A stretch of 64,000 nucleotides of DNA from Enterocloster hominis (ex Liu et al. 2021) (GTDB taxonomy: Bacteria; Bacillota; Clostridia; Lachnospirales; Lachnospiraceae). Below, in pieces: positions 1 through 8,858 of the stretch (position 1 is its first letter; the number at the start of each line of letters is the position of its first letter). The translations under genes and the position numbers were made by a program. Below the pieces are notes generated by a model. The model saw only the letters and a list, made by a program, of their open reading frames with translations, did not search any database and was not told the DNA's origin. The stretch covers positions 62,001 through 126,000 of the forward strand of contig JACRTJ010000005.1 of NCBI GenBank assembly GCA_014385265.1, written 5' to 3'.

Positions 1-51
1 GCTTCCCGCCGCAATACAGCCCGCCGCGATCAGAGCAACTCTTTTTTTCAT
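1..51 (-). CDS. N-terminus of an exported protein (cut by window edge)
   Basis: Only the first 17 codons are present, running off the left edge. They encode Met-Lys-Lys-Arg followed by an Ala/Ile/Leu-rich stretch, which is the start of a Sec signal peptide. A strong AGGAGG ribosome-binding site sits a few bases upstream of the ATG at position 51. A Cys appears at residue 12, but too little follows to tell a lipobox from a plain signal peptide. The function cannot be assigned. Confidence 0.6.
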   Translation of the reverse strand, partial: MKKRVALIAAGCIAAGS

Positions 52-172
52 AACAGCTTCCTCCTTTTCTGATAAAACAGAAATGCAGTCTCTCCTCTTT
101 ACAGCCCTATTTTACCAGAAAAACCTTTCATCCCCGGGACTTTTCTCTTACGTTTTTTTGAATGAAGTTTTA

Positions 173-202
173 ATTATCCACTACCGTTCATAAAATGTTC
201 AA
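173..202 (-). promoter_or_regulatory. Candidate promoter for the leftmost exported protein
   Basis: Read on the minus strand there is TTGAAC, an 18-base spacer and GATAAT. It would give a 5' leader of about 115 bases before the ATG at 51. The match is moderate and the region is AT-rich, so a chance match is possible. Confidence 0.35.
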
Positions 203-326
203 ATTCTTTTCAAAATTCTTTTACACAATACACATGATTTCTTCATCTTTACAGGATATCATATAACCATAAACAGATAAACATCCGATGCGATGCTGCT
301 TATAAGATTTTTTTCATAATACTCGG

Positions 327-345
327 GCTGATAGAAAATATCAGC
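327..345. repeat. Short perfect inverted repeat in the 431-base gap 52-482
   Basis: Seven-base arms GCTGATA and TATCAGC flank a five-base loop in the AT-rich gap between the leftmost gene and the AGCS symporter. Its position upstream of the candidate promoter would suit an operator, but no regulator is linked to it. Apart from this repeat, the candidate promoter and the terminator at 378-405, nothing was recognised in the gap. Confidence 0.3.
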
Positions 346-377
346 TCTCCTCCCTTTTTCAAATAATCATTTTGTTG

Positions 378-405
378 AAAAAAGCACCTGGCGGGGTGCT
401 TTTTT
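378..405. terminator. Bidirectional intrinsic terminator
   Basis: An 11-base stem of AAAAAAGCACC pairs with GGTGCTTTTTT around a short loop. The A and T tracts make it a terminator in either direction. It lies 78 bases past the stop of the minus-strand AGCS symporter gene and is its likely transcription end. Confidence 0.8.
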
Positions 406-482
406 CATGTCTTTTTCTTTCTGCTCCGGCCCGCCGGAGCCCTCTTCTCCTGCCGGATCCCTTCCATACCGCCAGACGGCAG

Positions 483-1853
483 TCAGAGCTCCTTCCCGGC
501 CCGCCCCGGAGAGCCCACCTTCCCGGATAACAGCACCAGCGCCGCCAGGTTCGGCACCGCCATACATCCGTTGAGCACATCCGAAACCTCCCAGACCAGC
601 TCCATGGGGCCAAGGCTTCCAAAGAATACGGCGGCCAGATATCCGGCCGTATAGATCCGGACCAGATCTTTTCCGACCGCCTCCCCCAGGTACGAGGCCG
701 CCTGCCGCCCCATATAATACCAGGCGATGATGGTGGCAAAGGCAAACAGGGCCACGCACATGGACACTGTATATCCGCCCAGGTTCCCCAGGCCCCTGGA
801 AAAGCAGATCCCGGTCAGCTCTGCCCCGTTTCCGGAAAAGGCCGGAAGCTCTCCGCCCATGGCGCAGAGGATCACCACCGCCGTCAAGGTGCAGCTCACG
901 ACCGTGTCAAAGAACACCTCAAAGATCGCCCACTGGCCCTGGACGCCTGGATCGCCTTCTGCTGCCCCGTTGAGGACCGCCAGGCTTCCCAGCCCCGCCT
1001 CATTGGAAAAAACGCCCCGGGCGATCCCGTACTGGACGCTTTTGCTGGCCAGGAGCCCCACCGCGCCTCCGGCGGCACTCCGGAACGAAAACGCATCCTG
1101 GAAGATCATCCCAAAGGCAGAGGGAATATTTTCCCGGAACAAAAACAGCACCGCCGCCGAAGCCGCCATATAGATCCCTGCCGACACTGGGACCATCTTT
1201 TCCGCGGCTCCCGCTATGGCCCCGGCTCCCCCGGCCATGATCCTTCCACTTAAAAGCACCAGAAGGCCCCCGATGAGGACCGGCGGCATGGAAAAAGAGA
1301 ACTCAAGGGTCTCGGAAATGGCATTGGCCTGGACCATGCTGCCCATACCAAAGGAGGCCGCCGCGCAGAGCCCGGCGTAAAGGAGCCCGGCCCACCGGCA
1401 GCCAAGGCCCCGTTCCATATAGAGCATGGGGCCGGCCACCCAGCCTCCGCTCCGGTCCCTCTTCCGGTAACGGATCCCCAGCACCGTTTCACCATAGGCC
1501 GTGGCCATGCCCAGAAAGGCAGATACCCACATCCAGAATATGGCCCCCGGCCCTCCCGATAAAAGGGCCGTGGCCACCCCGGCTATGTTCCCTGTACCGA
1601 TGGTAGCTGCCAGGGCCGTACACGCCGACTGGAATGGCGACATTCCCCCGACCGCATCCCCGCCCTGCATGTTTTCCTCATTGGTCCCTGTCTTTTCCGG
1701 AGTTTTCCACAGGCTCCCGGCCGTATTTTTCCACCACCGGGGGAAACCCCAGAACACAAAACCTCTTAACCGGATCGTATAAAGGATCCCCACAGCCAGG
1801 AATAAAACCAGCATCCCCGGCCCCCAGACCATCGTATGGATCCAATGGATCAT
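483..1853 (-). CDS. Alanine/glycine:cation (Na+) symporter, AGCS family
   Basis: A 456-residue integral membrane protein, the usual length for the AGCS (SSS-independent amino-acid carrier, AlsT/DagA-like) family, which takes up alanine or glycine with sodium. The N-terminus is typical (a short amphipathic start, then hydrophobic segments), and the conserved segment with TIGTGNIAGVATAL near residue 85 is the family's sodium/substrate-binding signature. A second family motif, GxFSNEAGLGS, is visible near residue 280. About ten to eleven hydrophobic segments can be picked out. The ATG at 1853 follows AGGAGG at good spacing. It is transcribed alone and ends at the terminator at 378-405. Family assignment is firm; the exact amino acid is inferred. 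Confidence 0.9.
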   Translation of the reverse strand: MIHWIHTMVWGPGMLVLFLAVGILYTIRLRGFVFWGFPRWWKNTAGSLWKTPEKTGTNEENMQGGDAVGGMSPFQSACTALAATIGTGNIAGVATALLSGGPGAIFWMWVSAFLGMATAYGETVLGIRYRKRDRSGGWVAGPMLYMERGLGCRWAGLLYAGLCAAASFGMGSMVQANAISETLEFSFSMPPVLIGGLLVLLSGRIMAGGAGAIAGAAEKMVPVSAGIYMAASAAVLFLFRENIPSAFGMIFQDAFSFRSAAGGAVGLLASKSVQYGIARGVFSNEAGLGSLAVLNGAAEGDPGVQGQWAIFEVFFDTVVSCTLTAVVILCAMGGELPAFSGNGAELTGICFSRGLGNLGGYTVSMCVALFAFATIIAWYYMGRQAASYLGEAVGKDLVRIYTAGYLAAVFFGSLGPMELVWEVSDVLNGCMAVPNLAALVLLSGKVGSPGRAGKEL

Positions 1854-1890
1854 TCCAACCTCCTGCTGCGACTTTTCTCATTATGTTTTA

Positions 1891-1919
1891 TTCCAATTTA
1901 CCGTAAGATATGATATACT
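1891..1919 (+). promoter_or_regulatory. Candidate promoter for the phospholipase/amidotransferase pair
   Basis: TTCCAA, a 17-base spacer and TATACT lie about 80 bases upstream of the TTG start at 1999. The -10 is good and the -35 weak. Confidence 0.35.
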
Positions 1920-1998
1920 GAGGGTATGATGCCGGAGGCAGGATTTCCGATGCCCTCCGGAAACCAGTACAGAAACCAATATAAAGGAGCTGGTCGAT

Positions 1999-2979
1999 TT
2001 GCCAGGATTTACGACCCATTACCTGTTCGGCGTAAAGGCCTATAACGATCTGCCGAACAATTATTTAAAGCATGTGATCTCCAAATACCGCTGGCTCTAC
2101 CAGATCGGGCTCCAGGGCCCGGATATCTTCTTTTATAATATCCCGATCCTGCGCCACCGGGACTACCGGAACGTCGGTTCCCATATGCACGAATACCATG
2201 TGAACCGTTTCTTCCGGAACTGTCTCAACGAGATCGCCGCCATCAGTTCCAAGCAGCAGCGGGAACAGGCCATTTCCTATATGGCCGGCTTCCTCTGCCA
2301 CTATGCCGCCGACTCCATCTGCCATCCCTATGTTTACGGACGCATCCAGTATGAGACCGACGGAAAAGGCTCCCGGTTCCATGGTCTTCACGCGGAGCTG
2401 GAAAATGATATCGATACGCTGCTTTTACGGAAGTTCAAGCACAAAAAGCCATCTGAATTCAACCAGGCGGCTACCATCTGCTTAAACGGCCAGGAGATCC
2501 AGTTCCTGTCCCGGTTCCTCAGCCGCTGTATCAATGAAACCTACTATCCCATCACAGAACGCAATATCTTTCAGGTCACGGAGGGAATGGTCACCCGCTC
2601 CGTTTATGCCATCCGCTTCGGCGGCCGCCTTCTTTCTGATCCGGCAGGCCACAAGCGGAATACGATCCAGTTTTTTGAGTCCATGTTTTTAAAGCATCCC
2701 ATCGCCTCCAAAAAGCTGGTGACCGACGATACGCCCAAAGGCGTCCGGAAGACCCTGAACCTGGACCATGAAGTATGGACCAATCCCTGGAACAAGACCC
2801 TGGCCTCTTCCGCCTCCTTCCTGGACCTGTATCGTCAGACCCTTCAGAAATGTAACCTTATGTACTATCAGTTCAACTCCATGCTGACAAGCGAGATCCC
2901 GCTCAAGGACCAGAGCTTTGAAATGTTCCTTTCTGAGCTGGGGAACTATTCCTACCACAGCGGGCTCGATGTTGGATAA
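1999..2979 (+). CDS. Zinc-dependent phospholipase C-like protein
   Basis: A 326-residue protein of the zinc-dependent phospholipase C family (Pfam PF00882 type). The start MPGFTTHYLFG, the LCHYAADSICHPY stretch near residue 100 and the HGLHAELENDID stretch near residue 130 supply the His and Asp residues expected to bind zinc. No signal peptide or membrane segment is visible, so unlike secreted clostridial alpha-toxins it is probably cytoplasmic; the substrate is unknown. The start is TTG, supported by AAGGAG at 1984-1989 with normal spacing. The amidotransferase-like gene follows after 21 bases with its own ribosome-binding site, so the two are probably co-transcribed. Family confident, biological role not known. 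Confidence 0.8.
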   Translation: MPGFTTHYLFGVKAYNDLPNNYLKHVISKYRWLYQIGLQGPDIFFYNIPILRHRDYRNVGSHMHEYHVNRFFRNCLNEIAAISSKQQREQAISYMAGFLCHYAADSICHPYVYGRIQYETDGKGSRFHGLHAELENDIDTLLLRKFKHKKPSEFNQAATICLNGQEIQFLSRFLSRCINETYYPITERNIFQVTEGMVTRSVYAIRFGGRLLSDPAGHKRNTIQFFESMFLKHPIASKKLVTDDTPKGVRKTLNLDHEVWTNPWNKTLASSASFLDLYRQTLQKCNLMYYQFNSMLTSEIPLKDQSFEMFLSELGNYSYHSGLDVG

Positions 2980-3000
2980 ATCACAAAAAAGGAGGATCTT

Positions 3001-3705
3001 ATGAATCCAGTGATCTTACTTTCCGGCGGCACCAGCGCCGCCGCCAATGGAACGCCGGCCTGGTCCCTGAACCAGAATTATGCAGATAATATCCGCCGTG
3101 CAGGCGGCATCCCTCTCTTAGCCGTAAACAATGACTGCGCGGAGGAATATGCCGATCTGGCAGACGGTCTTCTGCTTTCCGGCGGAAAAGACGTGGCCCC
3201 CGCCCTTTACGGCGAAGAGCTGAAATACGATTTTGTTATTACGGATCCCTTAAGGGATGATCTGGAATGGAAGCTCATCAAAGCCTTTGTGGACCGGAAA
3301 AAGCCCATCTTTGGCATCTGCCGCGGCGTCCAGGTGCTGAACGCCTATTTTGGAGGCACCCTGTACCAGGATATCCCTGATGAGCTGGGCGGCGAGCACG
3401 CCAAGGGCGTATGCCATCCGGTGACCTTAAAAAAGGACTCCATCCTGGGCCGTCTCTTCGGGGAATCCCTGGAGATCAACAGCTACCACCACCAGGCCTT
3501 AAAGGACCTGGGAAAGGATCTGACGGCTGTGGCCTGGTCCGATGCCAACGGCCATTCCATCGTGGAAGCTGTGGAGCACGTAAGCCTTCCCATCTGGGCT
3601 GTCCAGTGGCATCCGGAGCGTATGACCGGTCCGGTCACCAACCCGGAAAACTGTGTGGATTCCCTGCCCATCTTCCAGTACTTTATGGATCAGTGCAGAA
3701 AATAA
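3001..3705 (+). CDS. Class I glutamine amidotransferase-like hydrolase (peptidase C26, PuuD-like)
   Basis: A 234-residue protein of the gamma-glutamyl-GABA hydrolase family, normal length. The nucleophile Cys107 sits in the GICRGVQ elbow, and His204 and Glu206 in the VQWHPE motif complete the triad. The HHQ motif near residue 163 is also typical of the C26 group. These enzymes cleave gamma-glutamyl amides such as gamma-glutamyl-GABA; with no putrescine-pathway genes nearby, the substrate is open. AAAGGAGG precedes the ATG. It lies just downstream of the phospholipase C-like gene and ends at the terminator at 3719-3742. Confidence 0.87.
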   Translation: MNPVILLSGGTSAAANGTPAWSLNQNYADNIRRAGGIPLLAVNNDCAEEYADLADGLLLSGGKDVAPALYGEELKYDFVITDPLRDDLEWKLIKAFVDRKKPIFGICRGVQVLNAYFGGTLYQDIPDELGGEHAKGVCHPVTLKKDSILGRLFGESLEINSYHHQALKDLGKDLTAVAWSDANGHSIVEAVEHVSLPIWAVQWHPERMTGPVTNPENCVDSLPIFQYFMDQCRK

Positions 3706-3718
3706 GGGACAAAAAAAC

Positions 3719-3742
3719 GGGAGCAGATCTATCTCTGCTCCC
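3719..3742. terminator. Bidirectional terminator between convergent genes
   Basis: A nine-base stem GGGAGCAGA/TCTGCTCCC with a six-base loop. A run of seven A lies on its left and a T-rich run on its right. It can end both the plus-strand amidotransferase-like gene and the minus-strand lipoprotein gene. Confidence 0.85.
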
Positions 3743-3761
3743 ATTCTTCTATTCTTTTTTC

Positions 3762-4412
3762 TTATTTCGCCTCTTTTGTGGCCTTGGGCTCCTTTACTTC
3801 CTTCTTCGGTACGTCCTCTGCCACATCCTCGGGACCATCCTGGCTCTCTGCCTCTGGCATTGCCAGGTCGATCTTTCCGCCTGCCTTGTAGCTCTTATCC
3901 ACAAGCCACTTTCCGTCCTCTGTGCCCACCTTCACATTCAGTGCGAACTGGTTCCAGAGAGTACCGAAGGAGGAATCAGAGGAATTCTCCAGCTCTGTGC
4001 TCTGAACGGCAACGATATCATTGAACTGCTTCACCATCATGGCCGCATACTCTTCTGCCTCTTCCTCAGACGTTCCATTCTTTAATACCCAGCTTAAGTC
4101 GATGGTCATGGAAGCCTCATCCGCTGCAAACTCCATCTTCACGGTCTGGGGATACAGATCTGCATCAGCGAACAGGGTGTCTGTCTCATCCTTTACCTGC
4201 TCCCACTCATATAAGGATTTGGGCTCTGTCTCATCCTCTACCAAAATATTATCCTCACGGGCCAGCGTCTCGTCCACCTCATCCATGGCGGACTGCTTTG
4301 CCGGATCCACCTCGTTTCCTGTCACAGTCTCAGATTCCTCGCTGCTCTTTGTACATGCACTGAGGGCCAGGACTGCCAGGCCCAGTACAGCCATTCTCTT
4401 TAATAATTTCAT
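3762..4412 (-). CDS. Lipoprotein of unknown function
   Basis: A 216-residue predicted lipoprotein. The signal peptide (MKLLKRMAVLGLAVLALSAC) ends in an LSAC lipobox, so Cys20 would be lipidated and the protein anchored outside the membrane. An acidic Glu/Asp-rich linker follows to about residue 70, then a compact domain of about 110 residues, then a charged tail rich in Glu, Pro and Lys. I recognise no catalytic motif. Similar small lipoproteins with a charged linker are common in Lachnospiraceae. The gene stands alone between a terminator and its own promoter. Confidence 0.75.
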   Translation of the reverse strand: MKLLKRMAVLGLAVLALSACTKSSEESETVTGNEVDPAKQSAMDEVDETLAREDNILVEDETEPKSLYEWEQVKDETDTLFADADLYPQTVKMEFAADEASMTIDLSWVLKNGTSEEEAEEYAAMMVKQFNDIVAVQSTELENSSDSSFGTLWNQFALNVKVGTEDGKWLVDKSYKAGGKIDLAMPEAESQDGPEDVAEDVPKKEVKEPKATKEAK

Positions 4413-4499
4413 TATGATCTCCTCCTGTCATTTCAGTTCCACCGATCCGCCAAAATCATTGGAAAGCAGGCTTTGGCAGACCTTTTTACATACTCACGT

Positions 4500-4528
4500 A
4501 TTATATACGATTCCTCTGGGTTTTTGTA
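4500..4528 (-). promoter_or_regulatory. Candidate promoter for the lipoprotein gene
   Basis: On the minus strand: TACAAA, 17-base spacer, TATAAT, about 90 bases before the ATG at 4412. The -10 is a perfect consensus and the -35 is poor. Confidence 0.45.
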
Positions 4529-4556
4529 GCCCTTTTTTCAAAATATCATAAATTAT

Positions 4557-5519
4557 TTAGGATTTCGTAACTTTCTCTTCTGATTCCATGTTTTCTGTGC
4601 TCTTTACGATGTAGATCGGGCGGTCCTTCAGCTCGGAAAACAGGATCGCAATATACTCCCCAATGATCCCCACGATCACAAACAGCATGGCGAACATAAA
4701 GGACATCAGCACCACGATCGTAGCATAGCCGCTGGGTGTTCCATATTTGGCCCAGGTCCAGATGGTATAGGCCATCATCAGAAGGCCGAAGACCGCCACC
4801 GCGCAGCCGGAATAGATCCCCAGCTTTAAGGGCATGTCGGAAAAGCACAGGATCGTGTTGATGGAAAACCGGAACAGGCTCCTTAAGCTGTACTTGCTCT
4901 CTCCTGCGAACCGTGGTCTGGCCTCGTACTGGATCGTGGTCCTGTTAAATCCCACGCTCTGGACGTAGCCCCTTAAGAAACGCACCTTCTCCCGGTAATT
5001 GTTCCGCAGAACGTCGGCCGCGGCTTTGCTGACAGCAAAAAAATCCGAGGCGTTGGGTTCAAACTTCACGTCGGATAAATGGTTGATCAGCTTATAAAAG
5101 GCGGCGGAGGTAATATTTTTCACCAGGCCGGCGGTTTTATTCTTCATGCGGACCATGCTGATGACTTCATAGCCCTGGTCAAATTTTTCCACGATCTCCA
5201 AAAGGCACTCCGGCGGATGCTGGAGGTCTGCGTCCATGCAGACGATGCCGTCTCCCCGGGCATAGTCGATGCCTGCGATCATGGCAGCCTCATGGCCAAA
5301 ATTCCTGGAAAACTCCACCACCCTCACCCGGTCATCCCGGCGGGCCAGCTCCCGGAGGATCTCCAGGGACCGGTCGGCGCTGCCATCGTTTACGAACAGA
5401 AGCTCGTAATCCCAGGAGGACGGCAGGGCCTTTAATACGGCCCCCGTCTCCTGGTAAAACTCCCGAAGGGCCAGTTCCTCATTATACACGGACACCACAA
5501 CGGAAAGCAGTTTAACCAT
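4557..5519 (-). CDS. Family 2 glycosyltransferase with C-terminal membrane anchor (GtrB/DPM1-like)
   Basis: A 320-residue glycosyltransferase. Residues 1-220 form a GT2 domain: the VSVYNEE start, the DGSADRS nucleotide-binding loop and the DADLQHPPE metal-binding DxD region are all visible. Two hydrophobic segments in the last 90 residues match GtrB/dolichyl-phosphate-mannose-synthase-like enzymes that transfer a sugar to undecaprenyl phosphate. The product would be a lipid-linked sugar for flipping and use by a GT-C enzyme, and three GT-C-like proteins lie upstream in the same operon. It overlaps licD by 8 bases and is the last gene of the operon. Donor sugar unknown. Confidence 0.88.
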   Translation of the reverse strand: MVKLLSVVVSVYNEELALREFYQETGAVLKALPSSWDYELLFVNDGSADRSLEILRELARRDDRVRVVEFSRNFGHEAAMIAGIDYARGDGIVCMDADLQHPPECLLEIVEKFDQGYEVISMVRMKNKTAGLVKNITSAAFYKLINHLSDVKFEPNASDFFAVSKAAADVLRNNYREKVRFLRGYVQSVGFNRTTIQYEARPRFAGESKYSLRSLFRFSINTILCFSDMPLKLGIYSGCAVAVFGLLMMAYTIWTWAKYGTPSGYATIVVLMSFMFAMLFVIVGIIGEYIAILFSELKDRPIYIVKSTENMESEEKVTKS

Positions 5520-6360
5520 AAATCTTTATCTCCATGTCTGAATGCTCCGGCACCTGCTTTTCCTTTGGAGGCAGCTTCATATAATCCCCATATACCTGGG
5601 TAAGCTGATGCTCCCAGCCTGTGGGGATAAAGAGCTTCGTATCCTCAAAGGAGATCTCTTCCACCGTATCGTCCCACTCCTTTTTCATCTCCACATAGAA
5701 ATAATCCGGAGCGTAGTTGGTGTAAAAGTAGAGGCCGGTATTTTTATTCTTATCCTTGGCGCATAGGGCCTTCCAGAGCTTGTAGATCACCGGGAACGGG
5801 ATCAGCCTTCCCACGGTGGACAGCACGGCCACAAACAGCTTCATGATCCCCTTATAATCGGAAAGCTCGATCTTCCACCGGTGTCCCAGGGCCAGCCCAT
5901 AGACCACACAGTGCAGAAGCTTGGTGATCTTTTTGGGAATGGCCTTATCCGGAAGCGGATCCAGGATAAAAAGATCCACATTGAGGCGGGTGATCTTGTC
6001 GTCATAAAACGCCATCTTCCCGGAATCCTCAAATTTCTGGCTTTTATCATAGGTCACCCGGGAAACAAAATCATAAAAGGCCTTTCCGCCGTGATATTCG
6101 TCAGGCTCCACAAAGGACATGCCCTCCGGCAGCTCCCGCCGCGCCACCTTTTTGAACATTTCATAATTGGCCCTGGTAAAGACCACGTCCACATCGTCGT
6201 CCCAGGGAATAAAGCCGCCGTGGCGGATGGCCCCCAGGAGCGTCCCCGAGTCCAGGGCATATTTGATCTTATATTTCCGGCAGATCCGGTCAATCTCCTT
6301 TAAAAGCTTTAAATTGACCGCATGGACCCCCGAAAGGTCATATTTCATCTCTTCGCTCAC
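5512..6360 (-). CDS. LicD-family phosphotransferase
   Basis: A 282-residue LicD-family protein (nucleotidyltransferase-fold). The signature GTLLGAIRHGGFIPWDDDVDV near residue 40 contains the metal-binding Asp cluster. Family members attach phosphocholine, or in other cases glycerol phosphate or similar groups, to cell-surface glycans from a CDP-activated donor. The operon makes CDP-linked sugars, but no choline kinase or CTP:phosphocholine cytidylyltransferase is in the window, so phosphocholine decoration is only one possibility. It overlaps both neighbours by a few bases, showing tight translational coupling. Confidence 0.85.
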   Translation of the reverse strand: MSEEMKYDLSGVHAVNLKLLKEIDRICRKYKIKYALDSGTLLGAIRHGGFIPWDDDVDVVFTRANYEMFKKVARRELPEGMSFVEPDEYHGGKAFYDFVSRVTYDKSQKFEDSGKMAFYDDKITRLNVDLFILDPLPDKAIPKKITKLLHCVVYGLALGHRWKIELSDYKGIMKLFVAVLSTVGRLIPFPVIYKLWKALCAKDKNKNTGLYFYTNYAPDYFYVEMKKEWDDTVEEISFEDTKLFIPTGWEHQLTQVYGDYMKLPPKEKQVPEHSDMEIKIYG

Positions 6361-7697
6361 TGCTCAAGTCCCTCTTTGATCACTTTTGCCATATAGTCGA
6401 TCTTTTCGTCGGTCATGCCCGGATATACGCCCACCCAGAAGGTATCTGTCATGATCCGGTCCGTGTTCTTTAATTCTCCCACGATCCGGTAGCCCTTTTT
6501 CTCTGCCCGCATCTCATCGAAGCACGGGTGCTTTGTGAGATTTCCGGCAAACAGCATCCGGGTCTGGACGCCATGGTCCTCCACATACTGGACTACCCGG
6601 TTCCGGTCCACGCCCTCTTTACATGTGATCAGGAAGCCGAACCAGCTTGGACGGGAATGGTCTGCTGCCTCCGGAAGGATCAGCTTCTCCTCCGTTCCGG
6701 CCAGGGCTGCCTTTAACCGGTCGAAATTATGGCGTCTCCGCTCCACAAAGGACGGGAACTTATCCAGCTGGGCGCAGCCGATGGCAGCCTGCATGTCCGT
6801 TGCCTTTAAGTTATAGCCGAAGTGGGAATACACATATTTATGGTCGTAGCCCAGAGGCAGCTCGCCGTACTGGCGGTCAAACCGGTGGCCGCAGAGATTG
6901 TCCCGGCCGGAGGGGCATACGCAGTCCCTTCCCCAGTCGCGGAAGGAACGGATGATCTTATTGAGCAGGGCATTGTCTGTATAGACAGCGCCTCCCTCTC
7001 CCATGGTCATATGATGGGGCGGGTAAAAGCTGGAGGTTCCGATATCTCCCACCGTACCGGTAAATTTCTCCTCACCATCAATGGTATACCTGGTTCCCAG
7101 GGCGTCGCAGTTATCCTCCACCAGCCAGAGATCATGTTTTTTACAGAACTCCTTCACTGCCTGGAGATCAAAGGGATTTCCCAGGGTATGGGCTAACATC
7201 ACAGCCTTTGTCTTTTCAGAAAGAGCCGCCTCCAGCATGGAAACGTCGATGTTGTACTGGGGGATGGTCACGTCCACGAACACCGGCACCGCGCCGTACT
7301 GGATCGCCGGGGTCACAGTGGTGGGGAATCCGGCGGCCACGGTGATGATCTCATCGCCGCGCTTTACCCGTCTCTCGCCCAGAAGGGGGGAGGTCAGGGC
7401 CATGAAAGCCACCAGGTTTGCAGAGGAGCCGGAGTTTACCAGGGAGCAGTACCGCACATGAAGGTATTCTGCCAGCTTCTTCTCAAACTCATCGGTGTAT
7501 CTGCCGGAGGTGAGCCAGAACTCCAGGGAGCTGTCCACCAGGTTCACCATCTCCTGCTTATCGTAAACTCTGGACGCATAGGGGATCCGGTCTCCCGGGG
7601 AAAACTCCTTTGTCTGGTTATGGAACCGGTCTGCATATTCAGCCACCATGGCCAGGATCTCTTCCCGGGCCTGGGCTTCTGTCTTATTTTCAAACAT
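6357..7697 (-). CDS. rfbH: CDP-4-keto-6-deoxyglucose 3-dehydratase (E1, DdhC/RfbH)
   Basis: A 446-residue PMP-dependent iron-sulfur dehydratase that removes the C3 hydroxyl of CDP-4-keto-6-deoxyglucose in 3,6-dideoxyhexose synthesis. The usual PLP lysine of the aminotransferase fold is replaced by His, in SFYPPHH near residues 224-229, which is diagnostic for this family. The iron-sulfur ligands appear as Cys197, Cys259, Cys261 and Cys269, giving the CxC-x7-C pattern of the characterised enzymes with four extra residues in the preceding loop. The conserved AAGFPTTVTP and FWVGVYPG motifs agree. It needs a reductase partner (E3/RfbI type), which is not in this window. Confidence 0.93.
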   Translation of the reverse strand: MFENKTEAQAREEILAMVAEYADRFHNQTKEFSPGDRIPYASRVYDKQEMVNLVDSSLEFWLTSGRYTDEFEKKLAEYLHVRYCSLVNSGSSANLVAFMALTSPLLGERRVKRGDEIITVAAGFPTTVTPAIQYGAVPVFVDVTIPQYNIDVSMLEAALSEKTKAVMLAHTLGNPFDLQAVKEFCKKHDLWLVEDNCDALGTRYTIDGEEKFTGTVGDIGTSSFYPPHHMTMGEGGAVYTDNALLNKIIRSFRDWGRDCVCPSGRDNLCGHRFDRQYGELPLGYDHKYVYSHFGYNLKATDMQAAIGCAQLDKFPSFVERRRHNFDRLKAALAGTEEKLILPEAADHSRPSWFGFLITCKEGVDRNRVVQYVEDHGVQTRMLFAGNLTKHPCFDEMRAEKKGYRIVGELKNTDRIMTDTFWVGVYPGMTDEKIDYMAKVIKEGLEQ

Positions 7698-7770
7698 CTG
7701 TTTTTTCCTCCATTTTTTCTGTACAGGCTGTGCGTCCGCCAGTCCGGCGGCTTTTTGGCCCGCTCCGGGA

Positions 7771-8850
7771 TCAAAGCCCCCGGCTCTGGAACATCTCTCC
7801 GATCTGGCGGTCCATGATCTCCGTTACCTGGGGATCTGCCGGATCCTTTTCATATTCCCGGCACCACTCCACGGTCAGGCGGATGGCGTCCTTTACTCCC
7901 CAGCGCGGTGTCCATCCAAAGACGCGCTTTACCCTGGAGCAGTCCAGCTTTAAGAAATTCGCCTCGTGGGGACCTCCGTCACTCTGGCTGGTCCAGGAAA
8001 GGCCGTCTCCCCAGGCCTCGCAGAACAGGTCCACCAGCTGGCCGGTGGTCACACAGTCCTTATCGTCGGGACCCACGTTATAATAGCCCGCATACTTCCC
8101 GTCCTCATACTGGGCCTTTGCCACGGCCATATAAACGGCCAGGGGCTCCAGCACATGCTGGAAGGGCCTGGTGGAATGGGGATTGCGGACGATGATATCC
8201 GTCTTTTTCATGGCCGCCCGGACACAGTCCGGTATGATCCTGTCATTGGCAAAATCTCCGCCGCCGATGACATTTCCCGCCCGGCAGGTGGAGATGGCAC
8301 AGCGTCCGTCCTCAAAAAAGGACTTTTTATAGCTGTGGGTCACCAGTTCTGAACAGGACTTACTGTTGGAATAGGGATCGTAGCCGTCCAGCCGGTCGTT
8401 CTCCCGGTAGCCGTATTCCCACTCCATATTTTCATAGACCTTATCTGTGGTCACGTTTAAAAACGACCGTACACACGGAAACAGCCGCACGCACTCCAGG
8501 ATATTTACAGTGCCCATGACATTGGTCTCATAGGTGTAGACCGGATCCTTATAGGAATCCCGGACAATGGGCTGGGCTGCCAGATGCAGGACCAGCTCCG
8601 GCTGCGCCTTTTCAAAGGTCCTTTTTAAATGGTCCAGATCCCGGATATCTCCAATGACTGAATCCATCCTTCCCTCCAGGCCAGCCATGGAAAACAGGTC
8701 CGGAACTGTGGGCGGCTCCAGGGAATAGCCGGTGACCTCTGCCCCGGCTTTTATGAGGATCCGGCAGAGCCACGCGCCCTTAAAGCCCGTATGGCCTGTG
8801 ACCAGAACCTTTTTTCCTTTATAAAACTCAAATACTTCTCTTAAATCCAT
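7771..8850 (-). CDS. rfbG: CDP-glucose 4,6-dehydratase
   Basis: A 359-residue extended short-chain dehydrogenase that converts CDP-glucose to CDP-4-keto-6-deoxyglucose. The NAD-binding GHTGFKGAWL motif is at residues 18-27. The TTDKVYEN region and the catalytic YDPYSNSK (YxxxK) motif lie mid-protein, followed by the CRAGNVIGGGDFANDRIIPD signature typical of RfbG. I placed the start at 8850 because AGGAGAT lies immediately upstream; an in-frame upstream ATG would overlap rfbF and has no support. It is eight bases past rfbF and 73 bases before rfbH, the normal order rfbF-rfbG-rfbH. Confidence 0.94.
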   Translation of the reverse strand: MDLREVFEFYKGKKVLVTGHTGFKGAWLCRILIKAGAEVTGYSLEPPTVPDLFSMAGLEGRMDSVIGDIRDLDHLKRTFEKAQPELVLHLAAQPIVRDSYKDPVYTYETNVMGTVNILECVRLFPCVRSFLNVTTDKVYENMEWEYGYRENDRLDGYDPYSNSKSCSELVTHSYKKSFFEDGRCAISTCRAGNVIGGGDFANDRIIPDCVRAAMKKTDIIVRNPHSTRPFQHVLEPLAVYMAVAKAQYEDGKYAGYYNVGPDDKDCVTTGQLVDLFCEAWGDGLSWTSQSDGGPHEANFLKLDCSRVKRVFGWTPRWGVKDAIRLTVEWCREYEKDPADPQVTEIMDRQIGEMFQSRGL

Positions 8851-8858
8851 ATGATCTC

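Noticed and set aside
367-759. Reading frames overlapping the 3' end of the AGCS gene on the same strand
   Set aside because: They have odd composition, no ribosome-binding site, and read through the terminator hairpin; the symporter frame explains the sequence.
7698-7770. Missing reductase gene between rfbG and rfbH
   Set aside because: The gap is only 73 bases and holds no coding sequence beyond the rfbH ribosome-binding site.
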